From: CAVYVZ01 sp963772065
GTDB taxonomy: Bacteria > Acidobacteriota > Vicinamibacteria > Vicinamibacterales > UBA2999
Direction of reading: 5' to 3'
Assembly: GCA_963772065.1 (NCBI GenBank)
Contig: CAVYVZ010000003.1
Span: 62,001-126,000 of the forward strand
Length of the DNA: 64,000 bases
The translations under genes and the position numbers were made by a program. Under the pieces are notes generated by a model. The model made no database searches, was not told the origin of the DNA, and was given only the letters and a program-made list of their open reading frames with translations. How positions within the stretch are numbered: position 1 is the stretch's first letter; every line of letters begins with the position of its first letter. This document shows, in pieces, positions 52,870-60,237 of this stretch.

Positions 52870-53376
52870 CTACGACAGCTGCTCAGACCGCGCTTTCACA
52901 TCAACGCTCAGCCGCCGCACGATCTCCGTGGTCCTGCGGATGTCCGCTTCGCTGAGACCGACGCCCATCGTCGATGCGAGCGCCAGGAACCGGGCGTTCA
53001 ACTCGCAGTAGCGCGCGTTACCTTTCGGCGTGAGTTGCACCAGTTTCGAACGCCGGTGTTTCGGATTGTCGATGAATTCCACGAGCCGCTCGGCCGCAAG
53101 CTCATCCGCCAACCGCTGCATGCGCTGGCGGCTCGTCGGCCGCATCTCCGCCATCTGCGGCACGGTCAGCGGACCAACCAGCGCGAGGCTACGCATGAAG
53201 CCAAACGCACCGCCGCCCCAACCCGTGATGAACCCTGATCTCTGACCAACCGCGCGTATTCGAAAAAAGAACTGAGCCACTTCGAGCATAAGGTCCGCGA
53301 CCGCCTCGCCCTTGCTGCTGACGATTCGAGCTCCCCCTTTTCTCTGTCGCACCGTGGCCATCCCATTCCGCTCCAT
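52870..53376 (-). CDS. MarR-family transcriptional regulator
   Basis: A 168-residue winged-helix regulator: FGFMRSLALVGPLTVPQMAEMRPTSRQRMQRLADELAAERLVEFIDNPKHRRSKLVQLTPKGNARYCELNARFLALAS covers helix 2 through the wing. KHRRSK is the typical wing. A conserved cysteine in the core (NARYCEL) could be redox or ligand sensitive. Two identical 17-bp operators lie between it and the divergent methyltransferase gene, so it probably represses both. Start ATG 53376 or 53361. Confidence 0.92.
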   Translation of the reverse strand: MERNGMATVRQRKGGARIVSSKGEAVADLMLEVAQFFFRIRAVGQRSGFITGWGGGAFGFMRSLALVGPLTVPQMAEMRPTSRQRMQRLADELAAERLVEFIDNPKHRRSKLVQLTPKGNARYCELNARFLALASTMGVGLSEADIRRTTEIVRRLSVDVKARSEQLS

Positions 53377-53385
53377 CGCTGCGGA

Positions 53386-53433
53386 TTGACACCCATGTTG
53401 TCAATAGTGCTAGAATGACACCCATGTTGTCAT
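53386..53433. promoter_or_regulatory. Twin MarR operators with divergent promoters
   Basis: The 17-mer TGACACCCATGTTGTCA occurs twice (53387-53403 and 53416-53432), each an imperfect palindrome extended by TT/AA or AT/AT flanks. Copies start 29 bp apart. Plus strand: TTGACA (53386-53391), 19 bp, TAGAAT (53411-53416). Minus strand: ATGACA (53428-53433), 18 bp, CACTAT (53404-53409). Each operator covers one -35 box, so a single MarR dimer pair could shut both directions. Confidence 0.75.
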
Positions 53434-53487
53434 TCCATCGCCGATCCTATCCTTCGGCGCATGGCGTGGCAAGTACGAGGAGCAGAC

Positions 53488-53981
53488 ATGGGCCCTGCCG
53501 GCCAGCAGGCTGGCGACACCGCAGTGGCGGGCGTCATCGCACGACCGCCCCTTCTCTTCCTCGCCGCTCTTCTGCTCGGCTTCGTCTCGGATCGCCTGCT
53601 GTCTTTGTCATTTGCCGTTCCGGGTGGCGAACCGGTCCACTGGGTGTTCGCCGCTTTCCTGATCCTCATCGGTCTTGGGCTTGTAGCCGCGGGTATTGGC
53701 AACTTCTCCCGGGCTGCGACACCAGTGCCCACGAACGAGCCCACTCGCGCGCTGGTGACAACCGGTATTCACGGCTGGACCCGCAATCCCATCTATCTCG
53801 GCATGTTTCTCGTCTACGGCGGCATCGGCATCGCCGCGCGCAGCCCGTGGATTCTCGTCCTCACGCTGCCCTTGCAATCACGATCCGCTACGGCGTCGTC
53901 GTGCGCGAGGAGGCGTATCTGGAACGGCGCTTCGGCGACGCCTATCGGGACTACAAGGCTCGCGTGCGCCGCTGGCTGTAG
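53488..53981 (+). CDS. Isoprenylcysteine carboxyl methyltransferase-like membrane protein (one frameshift)
   Basis: Corrected length is 164 residues with four TM helices (LLFLAALLLGFVSDRLLSL, WVFAAFLILIGLGLVAAG and others). The SAM-binding signature of PEMT/ICMT proteins is TGIHGWTRNPIYLGMFLVY, then REEAYLERRFGDAYRDYKARVRRWL at the C-terminus. A missing base near 53874 breaks the frame; adding one gives 495 nt and restores LPLAITIRYG. GAGGAG precedes ATG 53488. It is the first gene under the MarR operators. The methyl acceptor is unknown; bacterial members often act on lipids or small molecules. Confidence 0.85.
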
Positions 53982-54033
53982 CTGCCGGGAGCGCCGACCC
54001 CGCGGCGCTGACTCTACGCGTTCGGAGGCCGAA

Positions 54034-54659
54034 GTGAGATCAGGCCTGCTCGTGCTCGGCGCTCTGGCGGTCGTGCTCGCTTCCTGCGCGCGAATCCCGA
54101 CGCCAGAGGAGGCCAACGACGCCGTACTGACGCTCCGAGCGTACGAGAGCTCGGCATGGGCCGTGGGCATTGCTCTCATCTGGGCCGATGTGGTGTTGCC
54201 AATCCCGCAGACGGCGGTGATCGCGGCGCTCGGCATCGTCTACGGGACACTGCTCGGCGGACTGCTGGGCAGCCTCGGGCTGATTAGCGGCGGTCTTCTC
54301 GGCTACGTTCTGATGCTCACCTCCGCACGCCGATTCGTGCAGCGCTTTGCTGGGCCTCAGTCTCTGCACAAGATGGAGAGTTTGTTTGAACAGGGCGGTG
54401 CCTGGGCGATCGTCCTCACGCGCAGTCTTCCCTACAGCGTTCCGGAGGCCATGGTCTTTTCTCGCCGGACTTGCGCGCATGCCCATCAGGAAATTCACGG
54501 CGGCGCTGACCATCGGCAGCGTGCCCACGTCGTTCGCCTTTGCCGCCATCGGCGCCGGCTGGGCCGACCAGCCAATCCTGGCCCTCGTCGTGAGTTATGT
54601 CCTTCCCGTCCTGTTGCTGCCCGTCGCGGTCTATCTCATGCGGCTTCGAGCCACGGTAA
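54034..54659 (+). CDS. VTT/DedA-like membrane protein (two frameshifts)
   Basis: A SNARE-associated/VTT-domain membrane protein: ADVVLPIPQTAVIAALGIVYG, GSLGLISGGLLGYVLM, the loop LFEQGGAWAIVLTRSLPYSVPEAMVFLAGLARMPIRKFTAAL, and SVPTSFAFAAIGAGW. DedA-type proteins move undecaprenyl phosphate or other lipids across the inner membrane. An extra T near 54458 shifts the frame; a second extra base near 54655 would bring TAA 54657-54659 into frame, giving 624 nt (207 residues), but this second correction is uncertain. GTG 54034 has a GGAGG-like site upstream. It sits between two methyltransferase-like genes. Confidence 0.75.
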
Positions 54660-54662
54660 GAA

Positions 54663-55238
54663 ATGCCAACACTGGTCATCATTCTCCGAACGGTTTCCCT
54701 GCTCGCCTTCGCGGGACCTCTGTTGCTGGGTGTCAGCGGGCGTCGCGCACACCCGAAGACGCGAGCATGTCAGCGCGGCGGCGACCGAGCACCGGTCGTG
54801 GCGAACCTCGCAGCCTTCGGCTTGTTCTTCCCTTCGCTCCTGATTTTTTCCGGCAGCTCCGAGGGTTCCACGGCGCTGTTGCTCGCGTCGTCGGGATCAC
54901 TTCTGGCGGTCGCGGGCGCCGTCCTCGTCCTCGGATCCCGGACCGAGCTTGGTCACGCATGGAGCTTCGTGCCCATGGCAGATCAAGGCACGGGCCTCAT
55001 CACAACCGGCCCCTATCGCCTCGTGCGCCACCCCATCTACCTCGGCCTCGCACTACTCGCCACGGGCGAAGCGCTCGCCTTCAGCAGTTGGCCCGCTTTC
55101 CTGATTGTGCTGTGCGGGATTGTCCCGACCTTCGCGTGGCGCGCCCGCGCAGAGGAAACATTGCTTGGTCGAACGTTTGGCGAGAGCTATGCCCTCTACC
55201 GAAAACAAACCAAGATGATCATCCCGCACCTTCTCTAA
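54663..55238 (+). CDS. Second isoprenylcysteine carboxyl methyltransferase-like membrane protein
   Basis: A 191-residue protein with about five TM helices. The C-terminal PEMT/ICMT signature is complete: LITTGPYRLVRHPIYLGLALLATG, then RARAEETLLGRTFGESYALYRKQTK. It is not a close copy of the gene at 53488, so the pair arose by different routes. ATG 54663 follows the proposed stop of the VTT gene by 3 bp with only a weak ribosome site. Likely the third gene of the MarR-controlled operon. The substrate is unknown. Confidence 0.88.
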   Translation: MPTLVIILRTVSLLAFAGPLLLGVSGRRAHPKTRACQRGGDRAPVVANLAAFGLFFPSLLIFSGSSEGSTALLLASSGSLLAVAGAVLVLGSRTELGHAWSFVPMADQGTGLITTGPYRLVRHPIYLGLALLATGEALAFSSWPAFLIVLCGIVPTFAWRARAEETLLGRTFGESYALYRKQTKMIIPHLL

Positions 55239-55373
55239 CGCTGCCCACGACGCCCCAACTACACACGACGTTACGAATTCTCGGCGTACGCCTCGTTGAA
55301 ATTGCCGAGGCGACTCCATTTCTCGTGCGGGAGCGTGGCATCTTTGTGGAGGGTCGTGCTGTCAAAACCTTTT

Positions 55374-55390
55374 GTTGACGACCTGTCAAC
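55374..55390. promoter_or_regulatory. Inverted repeat upstream of SDR gene
   Basis: GTTGAC-GACCT-GTCAAC is a perfect 6-bp inverted repeat, ~80 bp before the SDR start. The left arm contains TTGAC, a -35-like hexamer. A regulator site is plausible but unproven. Confidence 0.35.
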
Positions 55391-55471
55391 GGCGAATGCG
55401 CCGCCGGTCCGCAATCGTTCACTATTTGTTCACTCGCGGTTCCTGGCACCGGCGATGCACACACCACCGCA

Positions 55472-56296
55472 ATGGACAACCTCATGTTGCTTCACAATAC
55501 GAACGCGATCGTTTATGGAGCCGGCGGGTCATTGGGAGGCGCGGTGGCCAAAGCGCTGGCAAAGGAAGGCGCGACGGTGTTCGTCACCGGACGCAAGCTC
55601 GACCCTGTGAAGACCCTGGCCACGGAGATTATCGCCGCTGGTGGAAAGGCGGAAGCCGCCGAAGTCGACGCACTCGATGGGAAGGCTGTGAACGACTGGG
55701 TGAACGACGTCGTGCACAGAGCGGGCACGCTTGATGTGTCGTTCAACGCGATCGGCCTCAAGGACCGACAGAATGTGCCGCTGGTCGAGATGACAGTGGA
55801 CGACTTCGTCCGGCCGGTGCGTATCGCGATGGAAACTCAATTCATCACGTCGACGTCGGCGGGGCGGATCATGCGGGAGCAGCGATCGGGCGTCATTCTG
55901 TCTTTGACCGCCACTCCCGGCGGAATCGGTTACCCGAATGTCGGCGGATTTGGTCCTGCGTGCTGCGCCATCGAGGGCTTCTCCCGGAACCTGGCGTCGG
56001 AGCTCGGACCGTTCGGCGTACGAGTCGTCAACATCCGATCGGCTGGATCCCCAGACTCACGCGTGTTCAGGGAAGCGATCGAACAGGGCGGAGACAGGGT
56101 GACGGCCTTCATTCAGAAGATGAAGAACGACACGATGCTGAAAGATTTACCATCGACGGCGGACATTGCCAATGTCGCCGTGTTCCTGGCATCCGGCATG
56201 GCCGCCAAGATCACGGGCGTGACCGTGGATGTCACGTGCGGCACGACCGCGGCTCTCAACTACAAGATTCCGCCGATTGCCTTTTTGCAGCACTGA
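55472..56296 (+). CDS. Short-chain dehydrogenase/reductase with non-canonical active site
   Basis: A 274-residue SDR-fold protein. The NAD(P) loop is IVYGAGGSLGGAVAKAL, with VTGRKL (an Arg suggesting NADP) and FNAIGLKD. At the catalytic site the Ser-Tyr-Lys set is missing: the segment reads GYPNVGGFGPACCAIEGFSRNLA, where Phe and Cys replace the Tyr and Lys of YxxxK. Such a divergent SDR subgroup exists; members may act by other residues or only bind cofactor. ATG 55472 begins MDNLMLLHNTNAIVYG, and ATG 55484 is alternative. A stand-alone gene. Confidence 0.85.
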   Translation: MDNLMLLHNTNAIVYGAGGSLGGAVAKALAKEGATVFVTGRKLDPVKTLATEIIAAGGKAEAAEVDALDGKAVNDWVNDVVHRAGTLDVSFNAIGLKDRQNVPLVEMTVDDFVRPVRIAMETQFITSTSAGRIMREQRSGVILSLTATPGGIGYPNVGGFGPACCAIEGFSRNLASELGPFGVRVVNIRSAGSPDSRVFREAIEQGGDRVTAFIQKMKNDTMLKDLPSTADIANVAVFLASGMAAKITGVTVDVTCGTTAALNYKIPPIAFLQH

Positions 56297-56446
56297 ATCT
56301 CGACAACTCCCGGCGGTAGACTCGTCCACATCGTCGATCTCAATCGACAGGGCTTGTTAAGGGGGGACGCGCGCTAAACGCGACTCGACGGCCGAGGCGC
56401 GGCCCTGAATGAACAGGGCACGCGCCCCGGCATCAGACCTCGAGCG

Positions 56447-58900
56447 TCAGATCGTCCGCGCCGACACGCGCTCCTTCCGGTGTTTCATCACCGGCTTATA
56501 TGCCGTCTCGCTCGGCCGCTTTCGCTGGCGCGGTTCCTCCTCCTTGCGCACATGGAACTGCCAGCTCACTCGTCCGACTTCTGCTTTCTCGAAGACCTGC
56601 CGAATGGCAAGCCCATGCCCCCCGCGCTCCATCCCCTTCGCGCCATGCACGATGAGACGTGATGGGTACCGCGCGCCGGCGCCGAGTCGGATCGCACCAA
56701 GATCGATGCGTGGGAGCGGCGGCAGATCGAAAACGGCGAACCGCTGCTTCCGGTCAACCTCAAACTTCCACAGGCGGCCGCGGCGCAGTTTTGCAGCGAG
56801 TCCGAACGGTACCTGCAGCCTCACGCGCGCCTCGCGCGGGAGATTCCGGAGGATCTGCAGATCGAACACCCGCGCCTCGTCCGGCGCTCCCGCGATCAGG
56901 AACGGCAGGACCGAGGGATCTCCGCTGGGATCCGGGAGCTCGTCCACGACGTTGAAGTTCCGCCACGTGACGTTGTTCTGGTTGCGGATGAGCGCGGTGA
57001 AGCCGTTCCAGTCTGTGGGACCAGGAAGCGGAGGCGCCGGGTCCTGCGCGTGGTTGAGCAGGCCGACGAAGCAGTAGTGCCCGGTGGCTGGAATTTCGAC
57101 CGCGGACCAGGTCAGCGGCCCGGCCACGACGATCGTGTCCCCCTGTGGCACGTCGACCGGCGGCGTCGCGCCGATGAGATTCCACGAGTCCGGTGTCACG
57201 AGCGTCGCGACCTCGCTCCAGTACACGGTTGCCGTGACTCCCACGGCGTCCATCGTGCCGCGATTCTGGATCCGCAGGTAGAGGTAGTTGTCCTGGCCCC
57301 CCTCCACCTCGTAACCGAGCGTCATCGAATTCTCCTGCCCGCTCCCCTCGCCGAAGGCCGCGACCGGATCGGCGACGAGCGCCGGGCGGACGATGATGTC
57401 CGGGCTCGTGCTGATGGATCCGACGGACGGGATCGCGCCCGTGTCGGTGGCGTTGTCGCGGAGATACAGGTCGGGCACGAGGCCGAGCGTGTCCTCGATG
57501 ATCGCGCGCAGATCGGGCATGACGCCGATGTTGCCGGCCACGTTGGGCCCCTGCGGCGTCCCGGTCGCGGGGTCCGACAGCAGCGCGCGCATCTGAGTCG
57601 GCGAGAGGCGTGTCGCGGTGAGCGCCTCGTACTTACCCTGCACGATGAGCGCAGCGCCGCTGACGATCGGTGATGCGCTGCTGGTGCCGCTGAACGTGTC
57701 GGTGTAGGTGAGGTCGTCGTTGCCGCCGCCGTCGTCGAGATTGCCATAGCCGCACGTCACGACGTTCTCGCCCCACCCGTAGCAGTCAATGCGCGAGCCA
57801 TGGTTCGAGAAGTCCGCGCGATCGTGCGGGAGCGGTGCTTCGGCCGCACCCACCATGATCGCACCGGAGTCGCGGAAGTCGGCGCTCGCGCGGTTCAGGA
57901 TTTGCCCCGCCACTGCGTCGACGTAGCCATCGAGATCCGTGAACCCGTTCCCCGCCGCCTCCACGACGATGATCCCGAGCGCCACTGCCAGCCGGATCGC
58001 ATCGAAGTCCTCGTCGTCGGTTTCGGTCGGGAGGAAATTGCGCTGCACCTCGAGGAGCAGCACGTCCCCGGGGGTCATCACAGGAATGGCCGCGGCGATC
58101 GCGTCGGCCACATGCAGCGCCGTGTCCGTCGCGGCGTCGTAGTGCGAGACCATGCGCACCGAGGTCACGGCCGGCGCGATACCGACCACACCGACGGTGT
58201 TGTCTTCGGCGATCATCTCACCGAGCACGGCCGTCCCGTGGTTCCCTTTGTAGCCGTTGATGCCGTCGCGGTTGTCCCCGTAGATCAGCGTCGGCGCCTT
58301 CGCGACGACGTCCTCATGGTTCGGGAACCACCCTTGCTCGAGATCGATCACGCCAACCCCGGATCCTTCGGCGTCCGGCTGCGTCCACGCCCACCGTGCA
58401 TCGATCCCTGCGGGGGCAGCGTCGAGGTAGTCCTGGTCTGCCGCGTAGTCGTCGTCCACATCATTCACGAGCGGTTCGGTCACGTCGAACTCGCGGTAGG
58501 CGCGATCCACTTCGGGCAGCGCGTTCAGCCGCTTGACGACCTCTTCGATCTTCTCGGGTCGGTCGCGCAGGTCGATCCGCCAGTACGACGTGAGGCTGTG
58601 CAAAGGCGGGAATTCGGTCGACGCGGCCCTCCGCTCGAGTTCGAGAATCTGTTCCGACTTGAGACTGCGCACAGTACGTTGCGTGGCCATCAGGTCGAAG
58701 GCCTGGAGCAGACCTGCGAGCCCATCGAGCTTGAGGCGCTTCGCGGCATCGAAGAGAGTCGCGTCGCTCGTCGCTGGGAGACCCGACCTCAGGCGAACGA
58801 TGATGTGGCCACTGTAATGCTCTCCGCCCGCGGTGCGGCGCGCGTTCGGCGGGAGCTCGCGCGTGCGCGTCCGGACGGACTGCACGGGTGCGACGTTCAT
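56447..58900 (-). CDS. Subtilisin-like serine peptidase (S8)
   Basis: An 817-residue S8 protease. The triad is intact: Asp186 in GVGVIDLEQGW, His221 in YKGNHGTAVLGEM, Ser407 in DTFSGTSSASP, with the oxyanion Asn318 in EAAGNGF. Residues 1-~150 form a propeptide-like helical domain. After the catalytic domain come Ig/CARDB-like beta domains (QDNYLYLRIQNRGTMDAVGVTATVYW) and a basic C-terminal tail. No N-terminal signal peptide is visible, unusual for this class; secretion may use the tail or another route. ATG 58900 is fixed by AAGGAGGTG directly ahead. Confidence 0.9.
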   Translation of the reverse strand: MNVAPVQSVRTRTRELPPNARRTAGGEHYSGHIIVRLRSGLPATSDATLFDAAKRLKLDGLAGLLQAFDLMATQRTVRSLKSEQILELERRAASTEFPPLHSLTSYWRIDLRDRPEKIEEVVKRLNALPEVDRAYREFDVTEPLVNDVDDDYAADQDYLDAAPAGIDARWAWTQPDAEGSGVGVIDLEQGWFPNHEDVVAKAPTLIYGDNRDGINGYKGNHGTAVLGEMIAEDNTVGVVGIAPAVTSVRMVSHYDAATDTALHVADAIAAAIPVMTPGDVLLLEVQRNFLPTETDDEDFDAIRLAVALGIIVVEAAGNGFTDLDGYVDAVAGQILNRASADFRDSGAIMVGAAEAPLPHDRADFSNHGSRIDCYGWGENVVTCGYGNLDDGGGNDDLTYTDTFSGTSSASPIVSGAALIVQGKYEALTATRLSPTQMRALLSDPATGTPQGPNVAGNIGVMPDLRAIIEDTLGLVPDLYLRDNATDTGAIPSVGSISTSPDIIVRPALVADPVAAFGEGSGQENSMTLGYEVEGGQDNYLYLRIQNRGTMDAVGVTATVYWSEVATLVTPDSWNLIGATPPVDVPQGDTIVVAGPLTWSAVEIPATGHYCFVGLLNHAQDPAPPLPGPTDWNGFTALIRNQNNVTWRNFNVVDELPDPSGDPSVLPFLIAGAPDEARVFDLQILRNLPREARVRLQVPFGLAAKLRRGRLWKFEVDRKQRFAVFDLPPLPRIDLGAIRLGAGARYPSRLIVHGAKGMERGGHGLAIRQVFEKAEVGRVSWQFHVRKEEEPRQRKRPSETAYKPVMKHRKERVSARTI

Positions 58901-59016
58901 GAGCACCTCCTTCTTCGGGGATCTTGGTATAGCAAAGGTACCGACGCGCCGACAGTCGGCCGAGCGGGCGTCGGCCGAGCAGCCGTCGCTTGCTCAGAGT
59001 ACAGGTCCGGAAACGA

Positions 59017-59304
59017 TCACAGCCGGCTGCCGGCGGCCGCCTCGAGGTGGACGTACTCGGCGAACACGCGGACGATCAGGTGAGACCGGTTGGTGACTCC
59101 GAGCTTCTTGTAGAGACGCTCGAGATGGGTATGGACGGTATGTGGCGACATCCCAAGTTGGCGTCCGACGTCATCCTCGGTCTCCGCGAGGTCTTCGATG
59201 ATGCATGTGACGATCTGAAGCTCTCGAGCCGACAGCTTCAGTGACGCGCCGATCGCCGACCACGCAGCGGACGACAGGAATGCTGAAGAGACGCGAGCGG
59301 ACAT
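59017..59304 (-). CDS. Lone LuxR-type helix-turn-helix protein
   Basis: A 95-residue protein that is nearly only a LuxR/GerE HTH: LKLSARELQIVTCIIEDLAETEDDVGRQLGMSPHTVHTHLERLYKKLGVTNRSHLIVRVF. The recognition helix HTVHTHLERLYKKLGV is intact. There is no receiver or ligand domain, so activity may be set by expression or a protein partner. It lies ~115 bp from the subtilase gene on the same strand, which it might regulate. ATG 59304 is the first in frame. Confidence 0.85.
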   Translation of the reverse strand: MSARVSSAFLSSAAWSAIGASLKLSARELQIVTCIIEDLAETEDDVGRQLGMSPHTVHTHLERLYKKLGVTNRSHLIVRVFAEYVHLEAAAGSRL

Positions 59305-59625
59305 ACCGACAGATTCAGGCGGTTAAAGGAGCGCGGCACAGGGATTATATCGGGCTCGCGCCGGGCCAGCCGCAAGCGATGAGTCCAGAATCCGGAATTT
59401 AGAATGCAGAACTATCGGCAGCAAGGCGCCCTGACGAAGAGCTGGCCCCGGCTCAGAATGGGCTCGAACGGTAAGGACGAGCAGAATCTGTTCGGAGTCT
59501 TGCATAGATTCACCGAAGCCACCGGACGATGCCGGAGGCCAATCTCAGTGAGGGGGATGAGGTGGTCGACCCCGCGATGGCTCAGCCGCCTTCGACGCGG
59601 GATCGAGCCCAAGGAGAACACCAAT
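59305..59625. other. Intergenic region between LuxR-type HTH and VOC genes
   Basis: No gene is supported. Around 59385-59412 an AGAAT element recurs (CAGAATCC, TTTAGAATGCAGAA), a short degenerate repeat that may carry the minus-strand promoter. The plus-strand end holds the AAGGAG (59611-59616) for the VOC gene. Confidence 0.4.
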
Positions 59626-60123
59626 ATGAAGCCAAAGAACACGATCTGCCTCTGGTTCGACAAGGACGCGCATGAGGCGGCGCGCTTTTACGCAGCCACC
59701 TTTCCGAATAGTGACGTGACCGCTGTTCGCAAGGCGCCCAGTGACTACCCCGGCGGAAAGGAGGGCGATGTGCTGACGGTGGAGTTCACCGTTCTGGGCA
59801 TTCCTTGTCTCGGTCTCAACGGCGGCCCGGAATTCAAGCACAGCGAGGCCTTTTCCTTCCAGGTCGCGACAGACAATCAGGAAGAGACGGACCGTTACTG
59901 GAAGGCCATCGTCGGCAATGGCGGCAAGGAAAGTCAGTGCGGTTGGTGCAAGGACCGCTGGGGCCTCTCCTGGCAGATCACCCCGCGCGTGCTAACCGAT
60001 GCGCTCGCAGCTGGCGGCGATGAGGCGAAGCGTGCCTTCGAGGCGATGATGCCGATGAAGAAGATCGACATCGCCACCATCGAGGCAGCACGGCGGGGCC
60101 AGGTGACGGTCCCAAATCGCTGA
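59626..60123 (+). CDS. VOC-family protein (PhnB/3-demethylubiquinone-methyltransferase-like domain)
   Basis: A 165-residue VOC-fold protein: ICLWFDKDAHEAARFYAATFPNS, then VLTVEFTVLGIPCLGLNGGPEFKHSEAFSFQV and QCGWCKDRWGLSWQITPRVL. The E/H-containing strand pairs are typical of the PhnB-like group often mislabelled as 3-demethylubiquinone methyltransferase. Metal ligation may involve the Glu and His of FKHSEAF. Activity is unknown; such proteins bind small molecules or act in resistance. AAGGAG (59611-59616) fixes ATG 59626. Confidence 0.9.
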   Translation: MKPKNTICLWFDKDAHEAARFYAATFPNSDVTAVRKAPSDYPGGKEGDVLTVEFTVLGIPCLGLNGGPEFKHSEAFSFQVATDNQEETDRYWKAIVGNGGKESQCGWCKDRWGLSWQITPRVLTDALAAGGDEAKRAFEAMMPMKKIDIATIEAARRGQVTVPNR

Positions 60124-60237
60124 GAGATTGGTGTGGCTCCTCAGGCTGGATTCGTGCCGAGTCGCGGCGGGAGCCGCGCGATGGCCCGAAGACACCTGAG
60201 AGCCACGACCGAGCGAGAGCGAGGGTGTGGCATCCGT

